The notes under the pieces: model-generated
Told to the model about the DNA's origin: nothing
Database searches by the model: none
What the model saw: only the letters and a program-made list of their open reading frames with translations
From: Sorex araneus
Lineage: Eukaryota > Chordata > Mammalia > Eulipotyphla > Soricidae
Assembly (NCBI RefSeq): GCF_027595985.1
Contig: NC_073305.1
Coordinates: 176,650,589 to 176,714,588 of the forward strand
DNA length: 64,000 nt
Direction: 5' to 3'
Translations under genes and position numbers: made by a program
Shown: piece after piece, positions 22,401 through 37,748 of the stretch
Numbering within the stretch: the stretch's first letter is position 1
Layout: each line of letters opens with the position of its first letter

Positions 22401-24448
22401 CACCCGCTTCCCGCTCTCAGGTGGCTGCCTTCCTGCTTCAGCAGATGGCCAGCGAGTGTGTGGTTGTAAAGCAAGGCAGGAAGCTTGTGGCTAGTGCTTC
22501 TCTGAACAAGGTTCTAGTGGGGTGCTCTGGGGAGCCCCCAAATGGGATCCCAGAAAAAATGGAATTGACTGGGAAAAAGAGGAAGCGCGCCCCAGAGAGG
22601 ATGTGAACAGACCCCAGTCTGCCTACCCCCTTAGTGAAAGGGTAAGGCAGCCTCACCCTGGATCACACCCCTGAGTCTTGGCACAAAGCACCTGACCCAG
22701 GACCCTAGTCCCTCTACTGTACTCCAGTTTCTCACAATGTACCCCCCGCCGCCCCCCCCCCCCCCAGTCTCTGACTGTGAACACAGAACCCCTGTGAAAG
22801 CCAAACACTTCCTCCAACACCAGAAAACACCCCAGTAAGAATCTGGCCCACAAAACCCCAACCACAGAGGCAGGAAGATGTAACCCTGAGTGTGACTCTG
22901 GGGAGAAGAGTAAAGAAGGCACCACTTCCACCTTTGTTTCACTGCTCAGGGAAACTTCCTCATTTATGCGAGGGTCTGAGAAACTTCTTTGCATATGAGT
23001 GATGGAATGTCTCCATCTATGCAGGCCACTGGGTGTCTATCTGTGTTCAGCCACACCCCTCTACTCTGTAGGGCAAAAAGACATGCAGGGGAGTTTGGGG
23101 GGATCAGATTTGACTCAGCTACGGTGCCTCATTTTGTAGGGGATCATGTCCAAGGATGTCTAGGCTGTGTTTAGAGTGATCAGAAACGAGTCCTGTCAAT
23201 CCTGGAGTTTGGGGGTTCGGTGGACATGTGAGGATTGTGCATCCTACAGGAATGCGCCTCAGTGTGGGAGCAGGAAGAAGCCAGGGAAGTAGCTGAGTGA
23301 GTGACACAGCCCTGGTTTTGCATGAGATCAATAAGATCAACATAAACAAAGGGGGCCACTAGGAATACCCCATGTGGCCATGGGTGAGAGTTAGGGGGAC
23401 CATGACATTGTGGGTGCTGGGTCTGGACCACCTCCTTGGTGACCCTCCACCTTCCCATAGGAGCTATCCTGTCTGTCATGAGCACAGGGCTTGCAGACAG
23501 AAGCACTGTGTGATGGTTAAGCCCAGCTCAGGGTGGGCAGCTCTGATGCTCTGTGTGGTCACTTGCACTCCCATAGCCAGATCCTCCCCTCCAGGACCTG
23601 ACCAGCAGTGTTGCCTCTGGGACCAGGGTTGGGGTGTGGGGGGGTGACTTCCATTCCAGAGATGCTCTGGAGACCCTGAGGTGCTGGTTCCTAACCCCTT
23701 GAGGGCTCTAGCCCCTTGAGCTACCTCCCCAGCCCAGAGAGGACCTTTGCCCTAGGGGGGTGTTAAGAGACCCCTTCCCTGGGAAGCTGCTGCTCATCCT
23801 ATCAGATTCTAAGAGTGGCATTTCTGGAAACTTGGAAAAGATTCCAAGCGTGTGCTTGCTGTGGTTTTTCAGTCATCTAGTCATCCAGCCTTGTGTTTTG
23901 TCCTTGTTTTAATTATTAAAATCAATCATCTTGTTTTCCTGACAATCAGTGTGCTGACAGTCATTGTCAGAATTCTTTGGCATGATGCCATGGTAGCACC
24001 AACCTTCCTGCTCATTTGGACTCTTTGCCCCTAGCAGGGCACCTGCCCAGCATTTCCCTTTCATCCTCTTCACCCCCATTATTCCAGGAGTCCATTCTGG
24101 AAACACCAGTTCCCACTGCCCCTCTATGTAAATTCACACACTGACCCAGCATCTTGGGCAAATGCTGTCACAGGCTTATTGAAGACTCCTCGGGATCCCT
24201 TTTTGACCATGTTTTTCTCAAGGGCCAATCAGCAAGAGTTCTTTAATTTTTCTGTGGAAATGGGTGATTGCACACTTTTTTGGGGGAGGTTTATTTTCAT
24301 CCTCCTGCTATCACCGCTTACTTTACCATAGAAAGTCACCATACTATTTGGTGACTCTCAAATACTGCCTCAGAAATTCTCCAAGTTCTATTTTATGTGG
24401 AGTGTCCAATACCTTCTCCCAAACTTCTAAGGAACTAGTCAATTAGCA
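22401..24448. other. Intergenic sequence upstream of gene A
   Basis: No gene or young repeat recognised. A C run (22746-22766) and a worn SINE-like stretch near 23650-23740 are visible. Confidence 0.45.
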
Positions 24449-24829
24449 CCTGTAGGATAACATAGCCTCAGGTAGTTTAGGTTTATTGGGTTGTTCCCAT
24501 CACAGTGCTCCCTTTCCTCTGTGCTTATTTGTAACTTCTTTCTTTGTGCTCAGTTGACTTGTAAATATTGTTCTTTTTTCTCCTTGAGTCCTTTGCATAG
24601 TTTATTCAGAGCCATGTCCTTTTTGTATGGACACAGGAAGACTTAGCAAATGCTATGCTTTTGTAACCTGGGAATCATTTGACTCTACATATTTTTCTCC
24701 TGGGCAGCTGTTCTCTCAACCTAAGACCTAAGCCTCAGCTGCCCTTACTTCCTAGCATCCTCAAAAGCAGGTCCTGAAGAGGGATGGGATGCACCCAGGG
24801 CAAGCTATGTGCTACCCTGGCATAGAGAT

Positions 24830-25903
24830 GGGCCATGCGGTCTCTTGACATCCCATGGAATCCAGTCGGTAACAGCTCTAGTCCAGGAGTTGTCTCTGCA
24901 TTGCATTACAGGTCCGGCCCATCTGATTTTTGATGCCTTGGCAAACGAGACAGCGTCCCTGATTCTTGACCATTGACGGAGGACGGAACTCTGGATTCCT
25001 TTTCTCACTTGAGTGAGATGTGATACTCCTAGCATAGCTCTTTCAATTCCTTTTTGGGATACCTGAATTGCATTCTCATCCTGTTTTTGTAGGGCCCAGG
25101 TAGCTGAGGAATACAGGAAGAATGGTGGAATCGAAAAGATGTGCCCGGAGCTGGAGATTCTTCATTCTCTTAACCACTTCTTCGGTGCTCTTGAAGGCTT
25201 TCCACGCTGCTCTCTTCCTCCTGCGCAGTTCTGGCGCCAAGTCATTCCTCATGTTGAGTTCTCGACCCAGGTACACATAGCTGCTGCATTCAGAGATTTT
25301 CATTCCATTGAGAACAAATGAAGCGTCAGTGACTAGTTCGTTTTTCATGAGAATCGTCTTGTTTAGATTCAGCTGCAGTCCAATCTTTCCACACTCAGGG
25401 TTGAAGTCAGCCAGCATTTGTGCTGCTTGGCTAATGTTTGGTGTTATGAGAATGATGTCATCAGTGAAGCAGAGGTGGTGTAATTGCCGACCTTCTATCT
25501 TCACTCCCATTTCTTTCCATTCCAGTCTTCGCATGATGTTCTTGAGGGTAGCACTGAAGAGTTTCGATGAAATGGCATCACCCTGCAGAATCCCTCTCTT
25601 TACATCAATGATCACTTCCTTGTAGAATGGTGAAATCCTGGTGGTTTCGTAATACAGCTCTCGGGGGATCTTGATGTATTGAGTTTAACACCCTGTTTGG
25701 CTAGGGCTTTGATGACTGCTTCAGTCTCAACAAAATCCAAGGCCTTCTTTAAATTGATGAACGTTAGATAGAGCGGCATCTTAAACTCTTGCGAATGAGC
25801 TTAGTCACTGTGTGGATATGGCTGATTGTGCTGAACCCTTTTTGAAACCCGGCTTGCTCACATGGTTGTCCTTCATCTAATGTTCTACCTATTCTACCTG
25901 CTA
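24830..25903 (-). mobile_element. RTE-clade LINE fragment, inverted
   Basis: Same family as 14640-16655. It has LDEGQPCEQAGFQKGFSTI, then VKRGILQGDAISSKLFS, HLCFTDDIILITP (Thr in place of the usual Ala before the catalytic Asp pair), LGRELNMRNDL and FKSTEEVVKRMK. Breaks near 25686 and others in the C-terminal part. It lies within an LTR-like element. Confidence 0.85.
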
Positions 25904-26048
25904 GGGTTAGGAATGATTGATTAATCTGGCCCTGACCGCTGTTATCTGAGTTTGTGGCAAGATATTCCCAGGAGAGCTGCCCTACAAGCCTCAATGTATC
26001 TCTTATTGTATCCATACAAAAATAACTAGTATTAAGATGTTGATGGAG

Positions 26049-26224
26049 GGGGCTGGAGCGATAGCACAGCGGGTAGGGCGTTTGCCTTGCACCCAGCCAA
26101 CCCGGGTTTGATTCCCAGCATCCCATATGGTCCCCTGAGCACCACCAGGAGTAATTCCTGAGTGCAGAGCCAGGAGTAACCCCTGTGCATTGCCAGGTGT
26201 GACCCAAAAAGCAAAAAAAAAAAA
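26049..26224 (+). mobile_element. A-tailed SINE
   Basis: Full SINE with AAGATGTTGATGGAG at 26034-26048 and 26225-26239. Confidence 0.92.
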
Positions 26225-27059
26225 AAGATGTTGATGGAGTTTTTGGACTGAGGAAAGGAGAAAAGCACTTTAACAGGTATTTTGCCTGCGGGTGGCCAGG
26301 AAGGGCTCTAGGTGGTGTTTTCTTTGAACCTGGTGGGCACTCAGTAAGGGCTTTCTTATGTTGATTTTGCTACCAGACTGAGTGTAGCCCAGAGGGCAAG
26401 GTGGAGAGAGACAGTGAGGGGAGGGGGGAGAGAGATTTGTCAAGAGGAGAATCCAGAGAGCTGGGATGGAGGAATGAGGGGCTAGGAGAGACAGGAGGAG
26501 CTGGGAGTGAGGGGCAGTGTGAGACTAGAATGGGGAGCTCAAAGAGACTGGAACAGGTGCATGGAGAGAATGGAATAAACAGCAACTGATCAATCAACCA
26601 GCTTGGCCCTATTTCGTCTTTCATCTTACGTCTTTCCTCTTTTTTGTTTCCTTTTTCCTCTGACCCATGGCCTGGGCCACTCCAGCTGGGCGAGCAGCCG
26701 GGGACCAACCTCCTGAACCCGGGCGAGACCTCCCAGGAGAGTCGCTGCCCGGTCGCACCCCTGCCAGATGTTTATTACAAGCACCATTTTCAGAACTGAG
26801 CAAAATCCTGAGACACTTCATGAACTCATTCTTCTTCTCTTTGGTTCCATATTCAAGCTTTCCTCAACCGTGACTCAGCATTCTCAAACACCAGCCCAGA
26901 GCACTCTCCACCTCCCTCCTGGCTTCAACTCTGACAGTTATCTCATAGCCCGGCCTCTCCTTCATACCTACCTCGCAGTTTGGGTAGGTGTGAGTTCAAA
27001 ATATGGCCAAGAGCCACCTCCCCACCCTGGCAGACCAATGCCAAGGGGCCAATGAAGGA

Positions 27060-28245
27060 GGGAGCAGGGCTGCTAGGTGGTAGGTACTCAGTCACCGCTT
27101 ATGCTTACTCCAGTCTCACCACATCCTTATTCCAGTCTCCCAGCTTTGGTTATAGAGAAATCTCGGAGGGTTTGTGGCAACAATTACACATAGCTGTGGT
27201 TGCACAAGGTGCAGATGCCAAATCCTCTCTTCAGGGGAAGCTCTTCTAGGCAGAACCTCATCCTGGTGCGAGATCCACTCATGGGCAGAATTCCATAGAA
27301 GGGCATAGTTCTCCTTTCCTTAGTCCAAATCCATTGAAAAAGTCATCTGAAATTTACTTCTAAATATTTCTAGTCATTTTGTATGGACGAACTAAGAGAT
27401 AGATTAAGCTTAAAGGGTGTCTTTCCCTGGGGACATCTCGATCTATAGCGAGATTATAGTAATCTATAATCTCTCAGATTACAGTGTTCAGTCCAGATTA
27501 GCTTTTCCTAACCTCAGAGGGATCCTTATCCAGGATCATGAGAAATGATATAGGAGTTTCTCTATAAGTAAGACTGGGAGACTGGAATAAGGTGCAATGA
27601 GACTGGAATATAGGGTGACTGATTACCAACCAGGCTAAAAGAAGATCTTTACTACTTTTTGGGTCATGACAGAGTTTGTCCAGGACCTTGCTCTTAACTT
27701 GTTATACATTTTATGACCCTTGGCCTATCCCTTTTCAATGCCAAGGTAGTTTACAGCTTTGCCCTGGGTCAGTCCAAGGCCTTTATCCGAACCTTCCTTT
27801 CGGGGTGCTAGGAATTAAGGGTACTGAGGCTTATGTTAAGTAAATATGACAGAAGCCCAGAAGTAAATATTATTAGGAGTCAATTAACTCCCAAGTTACA
27901 AAGCCATCGCATTAACTGTCTTCCTGTGTCTATACAAAAGGGACATTGCTCTAAGGTAAACTATGCAAAGGACATAAAGGAAAGGGAAAAGGAATATTTC
28001 ACTTGCATGTACAAAATCCAGAGTCCTCAAAAGAATCTGACTTTACAAGTCACAGCAGGGTCTGATCTGGGGATATAGTGATTAACATGGGATATAGTGA
28101 TTAACATAGGATATAGTGATTAACATAGAAGCAGAGCACAAAAGAGAAGTTCAAGACAAAGACAGAGAAGTGGAAGTGCCTCGGGAGCACTGTGATGTGT
28201 GCTACTCAAGAAATCTAAGCTCCCTGCAACAAGGAAGAAAGGAGA
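27060..28245 (-). mobile_element. LTR-like element
   Basis: Shares the GCCCTGGGTCAGTCCAAGG, TATACAAAAGGGACA and CATCACAGTGCTCCC (reverse) blocks with the other three copies. About 1.2 kb, no coding. Confidence 0.5.
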
Positions 28246-28273
28246 AAATCCAATATTAAAAAAAAAAAAAACT

Positions 28274-28444
28274 GGAGCTGGAGTGATAGCACAGCAGGTA
28301 GGGTGTTTGCCTTGCGTTCAGCTGACCCGGGTTTGAATCCCAGCATCCCATATGGTCCCCTGAGCACCACCAGGGGTGGTTTCTGAGTGCACAGCCAGGA
28401 GTAATCCCTGTGCATCACCAGGTGCAATCCAAAAAGAAAAAAAA
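28274..28444 (+). mobile_element. A-tailed SINE
   Basis: Full but somewhat diverged SINE (GGTGCAATCCAAAAAG end). Confidence 0.85.
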
Positions 28445-28892
28445 CCCACTAAAATGTTTAGAACTACAATCAAACACTTTGGTACAGCAGATGCTAATGA
28501 GGATTTGAAGGTCACAGGGGACATAGCCAGATGTGACATCTTTATGTAGCAGACTTCCTGGTCCTCCTTTACAAGAGTGGCTCCAGCCTTTCCTGGGGCC
28601 AAGGTAAGAAGCTTCTGTCTCTGCAGCCCAGCCTTCAAGGACTGTCTGACTGTCACTGGATGGAGGATGGGTGCCACTGGGTTCTTCCTCCCAACTCACT
28701 CAATGACAAGTCTTGCTCTTTATTAACTTCCTCATCATTGCTAAGCCCAGACCTGCATGTGACAATATGAAACCGCAGTGTGAAGGGGTGAGTCCTCTTT
28801 CCTGTGGCTGTGCCCGCCAGGAGGTCAGGTCCATCTCCAGGAGTGTCCAGGAGAGCTGGGCTCCCAGCAGCCCCTGCTGGCATCTCGGCAGT

Positions 28893-29096
28893 GGTTTGTT
28901 TGTTTGTTTGTTTGTTTTTGCTTTTTGGGTTCCACCTGGCTATGCTCAGGGGTTACTCCTGGGTCTGCACTCAGGAATTACTCCTAGCGGTGCTCAGAGG
29001 ACCATATGGGATGCTGGGAATCGAACCCGAGTAGGCTGCTTGCAAGGGAAACGCCCTACCTGCCCTACCCACTGTGCTGTAGCTCCAGCCCCCTTT
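28893..29096 (-). mobile_element. A-tailed SINE with GTTT-repeat tail
   Basis: Reverse SINE whose tail is GTTT units (28895-28916). A long T run follows at 29120-29146. Confidence 0.85.
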
Positions 29097-29459
29097 TTTT
29101 TGTTTGTTGGTTTGCTTGGTTTTTTTTTTTTTTTTTTTTTTTTTTTGCTTTTCTCAGCAGTGGTTTGGTCAAAAGATGGATTACAGCCTAAAGGAGACCA
29201 GGTTCAAAAGCTAGAGAGCAGCCCTGCTGTGGGGTGTGGGGCTGGCAGGAGCCAGAAACTAGTCATAGCTACAAATCTGCTTCCCCTTAGGGATGTCTTT
29301 TTGCACTTCCTGTGCTTCACAGGGAGGCAGGCAGTCAGACAGATCTCTCAAAATGACTCAGGAGGGATCTCTTTGAGAGTGAGATGAACATCAAAATTAC
29401 ATGCATGAGAAACCATCAGTAACGGTATTGGAGATTACACAACCTCAGTTAAAAAAAAA

Positions 29460-29640
29460 ATTTGATCAGGAGGCAGGAGAGATAGTCCAGCTGCTGGTGG
29501 AACCTGTGCCTTATTCAAGACTAGCCCGAGTTCCATCCCGGGCCTCTCACATGGCTTTCAAGAACAGCCAGGAGTAATTCCTGAGTACAGAACCTTGAGC
29601 ACAGCTGGATGTGGCCCAGAAATGATTTTTTAAAAAATTA
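29460..29640 (+). mobile_element. Old SINE
   Basis: Diverged head (GGCAGGAGAGATAGTCCAGC) and GCCAGGAGTAATTCCTGAG body. Confidence 0.6.
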
Positions 29641-30700
29641 ATCAAATAAATAAGGTCACTGCGCGGGGCATGCTTACTTGCTTGCTTGCTTTTTCTTTTT
29701 CTGTTTTCCCCATTCCGCAGCCCTGTCGCCCCTGGGGCTCCATAGTGCCAGCCCTGCCCGTCAGGTCCAGAACTCCATGCCTGGAGATGAGGCCCCTGAC
29801 CTGGGGCGGGTGCTGAGAGCTGTGAAAGGGACCCCTTAGTGCCCTCCCCCGGAGAACCGGGCCCAAGGAGTGGGCATCAAGGACCTTACCTTCTGAAAGG
29901 GGGGACTGCCCCGCCACTGCAGACGGACGGGAGCCCTGGGTGGTGCTGGCAGGAGCCCCCTGCCGAGATCTCCTGAGGACTCAGCTGACTTGGCCCCGCG
30001 CTGCAGCGGGTGGGGGCTCCGGGCCCAGGCTCTGCGGTCTGAGCTCTCCATGAGCGGCAGCGGGGCATGGGTTCCGCCTAGGGGACAGCGGGGTGCGCTG
30101 GGGTTGGGGGTGTGGGGCCGCCCGAGGGCGCGGACTGTAGCCCTGGCCAGGCAGAGCGAGCTGCCCTGTGGTGCAGGAGGAGGGTCTGGGGCCCTGAGAG
30201 CAGTGCAGGGAGAAGGAGGCCGCCCTGACGTGCGGGGTCGGGCAGCTGGGTCCCGGGGTCGCGCTGCGCTGCAGGAGCAAGGGGAGAGGTGCGCGCGCAG
30301 GCTGCTGCAAGGGTCTGGGTTCAGAGACAGGACCTGGAAGCCTCAGGCAGGTCTGGAGAGTTCCAGGACAGGCAGGAATGGCTCTGGAGTGCACCCCACT
30401 GGCGTCCTGAGAGGCTCAGTGACCTGGTGGACCCTGTTGGGCTCCTGGGGCGTCAAGGGCTGGAGGGGGGGCGTCTAGGGGTGCAGAAAGCAAATTGTGG
30501 GTCCCAGGTGCAGGAGGAAGGAGTGATCTGGGGACTGTTCAGGACACCTACCTAGAACAGGGTCTCAGGAGGGAGGGGACCCCGCCCCCAGGGCCACAGG
30601 ATCTGGAGGCTCCAGTGGCAGAGGTGAAAGTGGTCACCCACAGGCCACGCTGCCCAACAGCCCCAGCAAGGGAAAGAAAGAAACAGACCTAAGTAAGGAA
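29640..30700. promoter_or_regulatory. GC-rich island, possible unrecognised promoter or exon
   Basis: CpG-rich sequence about 8 kb upstream of gene A exon 1. On the minus strand an open stretch ends at 29890 in CAGAAG followed by a strong GTAAGG donor, so a minus-strand first exon is possible. The encoded residues resemble nothing I recognise, and long frames on both strands can come from G+C alone. Confidence 0.35.
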
Positions 30701-32339
30701 GAAAATAAAGAGTTCTGAGTGAGGCCATCAGGTTCTGCCCTGGAAGCAATATGAAGCACTTGTGCATGCTTTGGAGGGCGGGCAGGCAGATTTCTCACGC
30801 TGATGATGTAACTGGCTATGGGGACTGAAGCAACAGCTGCAAGAGTCTGCACACAGGGAAAACATCCTTGTTAGGCTACTAGCGACCAAGGAGCAAGAGA
30901 TGCCAGAATGTCCTACTCGGATCCAGGACCTGGAGCAAGTCCAGCAGTCTAGCGTAGCCCAGCTGAGATCAGCCGAGGGTACCCAGCTATCAGCTCCTCC
31001 TTGTTCCTCAAAATGAAAGGTGGACTGGGACAGACTAAAGACAAGCTAGAAGAAGCCCCAAAGGAACTGAGTGCCTGAGGGTATGCCTGGTAGGCAAACA
31101 GTCCTCTCCCTGGTCAAGACTTCCCTGACAATCCACAGTAAGAAAACTAAGTGAGAGATGGCTGGCCTAGTACTCCTTTCTACACCAAGTCAAGAAAACC
31201 ATATTCCTTAACTGTCCAGCTTGTAATGGCTAATGTAAAACTTAGCAGGTGTGTTTCAACTTTTTCCATTTCCTTCTTCCTTCACTTCAAACTATTCCAG
31301 AAAAGGGCCACTTCCAACCATCCCCACCCCACCCCCAGCCCCAGCACCTGCAGACGTTTGAGAAATGTTTCTTCTGTTGGAAGGAAACAGAGGGAGGAAC
31401 AAAAGTCTTAAGGCTGTAGTCATTGTGTCTTGACAGTTTAGAGGAGTTCACATTCTGAATTGAACATGCGAAATTTTAGTAAAAGGTAAAACTGATATAT
31501 GAATAGTTCTTAATGTTGAGAATAGGAGTGACATAGAGATTCTGCTTATCAGACTGTGGACTTTGAGGTCATTGTTGAACACTGTCTCAAAACTCAAGAG
31601 AAGTGAATTTTGCCACTACAGATTTGTTTGCTTAAAGTAATAGTCATGAGAGATTGAAGCAATAGACATCGCAACAAGTAGGTCATTTACTTAATCATTT
31701 ACTTTGGGGCTCTATGTTACTTGACGAACCTAAATCAATGTGGTTTTATTATTCTTAGAAAACATCTTTTATTATTTTTAAGGAAGATATGTATCTTTAA
31801 GGAAGATATATATAAAATATATACAAATATATTTTATATGTGTCTTGAATTTTAAGTTGCACCACATGTTTAATCTGCATGACATACACACAAAATGTCA
31901 ATGTGAGGATAAAGCAGCAGAGCCTGTAGGACAGCAGAGGACTCAGGTAAAGACTTCCAGAGTCTGCCCAATGGACAAAGAAAGGCAGCTGCCCCCAGCA
32001 GAGGACATCTGGATCTGGAGTCCACAGGGAGGAGGTCACAACCAAAGATGATTTTAAGGCTTCCAATAGCCCTGAGGAAAGAACTTGCTGAAGAGGTCAA
32101 TTGCTGTATAAGACAACATATTGTGAGGCAGAAAAGGGAGAACTCCCACACATGACTCCAATGACTCAATTCAACCAAGACCCACAAGAGAAGAAATCAG
32201 TGAATAGAAAATATAAACAATCGGCAGTTTCGCTCTTAAATTCATTATGTAATCACAAAATAACTAAGTGAGCAGCAATGCAGTGATGGTAATCTCTGCC
32301 CTCTCTCTTTGATTTGTTAGTCATGAGCCACTTCCTACA
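30700..32339. other. No gene or clear repeat seen
   Basis: Ordinary A+T-rich sequence with short TA-rich runs near 31800-31840. I checked both strands for ULBP exon motifs and saw none. Confidence 0.4.
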
Positions 32340-33467
32340 CCCCGGCCTGCAGCCACTCCAAAGCATGTAGGAAGGAAGAGACAGGTTCACAAGGCTGGCT
32401 GGTGATCAGTTGCCATTTATTCCATTCTCCCCATGCTCCTGTTCCAGTCTCACTAACTCACTAAGCTCCCCATTCCTGCCTCACACTGCCCCTCATTCCC
32501 ATCTCCTCCTGTCCCCCATGCTAATTTCTCCAAGCTCCTCTTAAAGCCCTGGTCTCACCTCCACCCTCCAAGCACTGGGGGTAGCAACTACACCTAGGTC
32601 CAGTAGCACCATCAACATAAAAAGCCCTCCCTTCAGAGGGAAGTGTTTCTAAGACAAAGATCTCCTGCAGCCAGGAGATCTGCTCAAGGGCAAAATACCA
32701 CCTAGGGGTGTGTTTCTCCTTTCCTTAGACCAACAACCATTTAAACATTCATCTTTATCCTACTTTTTAACAATATTAGTCATTTTGTATGGACAGAGTA
32801 AGAGCTGCATTAAGCTTGTAGGGTGGCTCTCCTGGGGATATCTATCTATTCAGACTACAGTTCTCAGGCCAGATTAGTCTTTCCTAACCCTAGCAAGTTC
32901 CTAATCCAGTTGTTGTTACTCTTTATATCATGACAGTATTTGTCCATGACCATACTTATAAGTTATTATGGCACTTGGCCTGACCCATTTTGATACCAGG
33001 GTAGCTCACAGCTTGCCCTGGGTCCATCCAGTCCCTCACAGGGACTCTGCTTTGGGAGGTGCTAGGAACTAAGGACAACTGAGGCTTAAGTCCAAAAACA
33101 GATGCCCAGGAGTGAAAATATTCAGAGTCAATTAACTCCCAAGTTAGAGAAGCATAGCATTAACTGGCTTCCTGTGTCTATACAAAAAGGACAGTGCTCT
33201 GAACTAAACTATGCAAGAGGACATAAGAGAAGGAGAAAAGCAATATTTCACTCACAAATACAAAATCAGAGATTTCTGAGGAATTTGACTTCACAAGTCA
33301 CAGGTACTGCTTGGGGGGAAAAGCGTGATTAAGTATTTGAGGAAGAGAGCATAGACAAGAGGTTAAAGATAAACACAGATAAATGGGAGTGCCTGAGGCA
33401 CTGTGATGGGTGTAACAAATGAACCTAAACTCCCTACAGCCTGGGAGAAACAACAAACCAATGTCAT
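32340..33467 (-). mobile_element. LTR-like element, most complete copy
   Basis: On the minus strand it starts TGTAGGATGACATTGG and has GGAATAAATGGCAACTG near the end. Used as reference for the other copies. No open frame of note. Confidence 0.5.
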
Positions 33468-33968
33468 CCTACAGTTCATAATGGGACTCAAGTATAAATG
33501 CACAGGGTTCAGTTCTGTAATATTTTCCAGCAAATTTTCATACAGGGCCTTTTCATTTGTGAAAGGATACTATTCAAATATTTACTGCATACTTTTGCCA
33601 CAATTTGTCTCCTTTGTGGGCATTTTCTTTTTCTTCTTTTTTACTCTTTTGCTCTATGTCTCTGCCACTTCAGAAATGGCAACAATTAATTGTTTTGTTG
33701 TTTAAAGAACAATTTCTACAGGGAAGTTTCTTTTTTTTTGTTAATAAGGTAATGTGAAGCTGAAAGTGGAAATCTTTCTTTAAAATATAACCCAATGGGC
33801 CCCTCCCCGCTCCCTGCCTGCAGTTTGGGGCTTGCCCCACCGCCTCCACCCCTGCCTGGCACCTTTTGGCAGCCCCTCACTCTGCTGGTTAGGGGCGTGT
33901 CCTCACCATAGGGGGCGTGGCCTCAAAGTGGGCGTGGCCTATTTTCAGAGTGGCTGCAGTTCTTTATT

Positions 33969-35290
33969 TTTTTTTTTAATTTAAATTTTATTGAATCACC
34001 ATGTGGAGGGTTACAAAGTTCTCAGGATTATGTCAGTTATACAGTACTCAAACACCCTTCCCTTTTCCCGTGCCCATATTCCATCACCAACCACCCCATT
34101 AAACCTCCCGCCCCCTCCCGCCCCCCCAGTCCCCGCCCTTGTAAGTGATAAGTTTCACTTCGTTTACGCTTTATCTTGGTTACAGTCCATGTTTCAATAC
34201 ATAATTCACTATTGTTGCTAGGGTTTCCCCCCAAAAAAGAGAAGACAGTCCCACTGTCAAGGAAGCATTTGATGGCTCTCCATTGCTGAGAATGTAGAGA
34301 TATTAAGTCCCGCTGTTTGTTACATAACTTTTCTATTTTTTTCCCCCTTCGTCCCGCGCCACTGAGATCACGCCTGTTTAGTAATCACCACGCTGCCTGA
34401 CAAAGGGAAAACAAACCAAAAGAGATGGTTATTTCTCGTCATCAGCCGGCGTGGGGCTCTGGCTTAGTTGATAGTCTGGTAGAATGTCTGCAAGCAGTTT
34501 CTGGAACCAAAAGTAATATGCTGGTATTGGCCCAGGCTCAAGATTCCACCAGCGTCCCGCTGTTCCAAGTACATAATAATTTATTCCCTTGTATCCCATT
34601 CCCACGCCACCAGGTCCGTGTCAGCTTAATGGACATCATACTATGGTTAACGCCATGCCGCGTTTCTTCCCGAGAAAGAAGGATATTTCTTCTCAGCCGG
34701 CATGGGGATATGGCTTAGTTCAGTCTATAGAGATGGCTACCACTTTGGTGGCCTTCAATATTTCAGCAAAAGACTTACTATTCTTGTTAGGATTTCCCAC
34801 CAAAGTCCGACCCGTTAAAAGGGAACCATTTCATATTGGTGATGATTAAATGACAATAGGTTGCGCGGCCATGGCAGCAGCCTCGCGGCTTTGAATTTCT
34901 GTATAAAGTCCAGGGAAAGTACAGCCAGAAATTACACGTCGCTACAAACTTTAACCCTATTATGGTCCCCCCAAAGTCCAACCCATTACAAAGGAACCAT
35001 TTCATATTGCTGATGATTAGATGACATTAGGCTGCCGCGGCCGCGCGGTTTTGGGTTTCTATATAAAGTCCAGGGAAAATTCTGCCTAAAATTCTATCGC
35101 TACAATCTTTTACCCTTTAACAAAAAACTTAGTACTATTGTTTGGAGTTTCCCCCCACGTTAAGCCCTGCCAAAAAGGAACATTTACACGTTGCTGACAT
35201 CAAGAGATATTAGGTCGCGCGGCTGCTATCGCAGCCGCGCGGTTTTGCATTTCTATATGAAGTCCAAGGAAAATTCTTTTGGTAATTGCA
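33969..35290 (-). mobile_element. GC-rich-head retroelement, copy 2, with tandem units
   Basis: Reverse of the L1-like end (T run at 33965-33979, CACCATGTGGAGGGTTACAAAG) followed by about three units of 150-190 bases (from about 34785). Each has TTTCATATTG-like sequence, a GC-rich palindrome and TATAAAGTCCAGGGAAA. No coding. Confidence 0.6.
35216..35241. repeat. Perfect inverted repeat
   Basis: CGCGCGGCTGC, loop TATC, GCAGCCGCGCG: an 11-base perfect stem inside the third unit of the GC-rich element. Confidence 0.9.
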
Positions 35291-35324
35291 TCACTCGCTG
35301 GCAGCGCCTGGGCTTTTTTAAGGC

Positions 35325-37571
<2,247 letters not shown>

Positions 37572-37748
37572 CTAAGTCACTATATGTTAATAGTCAACTA
37601 ACCTAGCCTAACCTAATTTGACAAAAACTGTCAGTGAACACATCAACTTGCACACAAAAGTTCTTTGTAAAAAGAGCATAGCTCCACATCCTCAGTTGAG
37701 ACCCTTCCCAAGCTAAGGAGACCACCGGATAGTAAAGCCCGTAACAAC

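Larger units (their letters stand above)
24449..26640 (+). mobile_element. LTR-like element split by an RTE copy and a SINE
   Basis: Starts TGTAGGATAACAT and follows the reverse of 32340-33467 block by block: CTTTTTGTATGGACACAGGAAG, the GGGTGCAT-type block, then after the RTE copy GCTAGGGTTAGGAA, ATCCATACAAAA, GTATTTTGCC, GAATGGAATAAACAGCAACTG. The last block has a likely polyadenylation signal. Confidence 0.5.

Noticed and set aside
31797-32187. Minus-strand frames at 31.8-32.2 kb as the missing alpha exons for exon 1b
   Set aside because: They lack the WC-VQ, YxCG, FWEF and GDCKxWL landmarks and have no matching splice sites.
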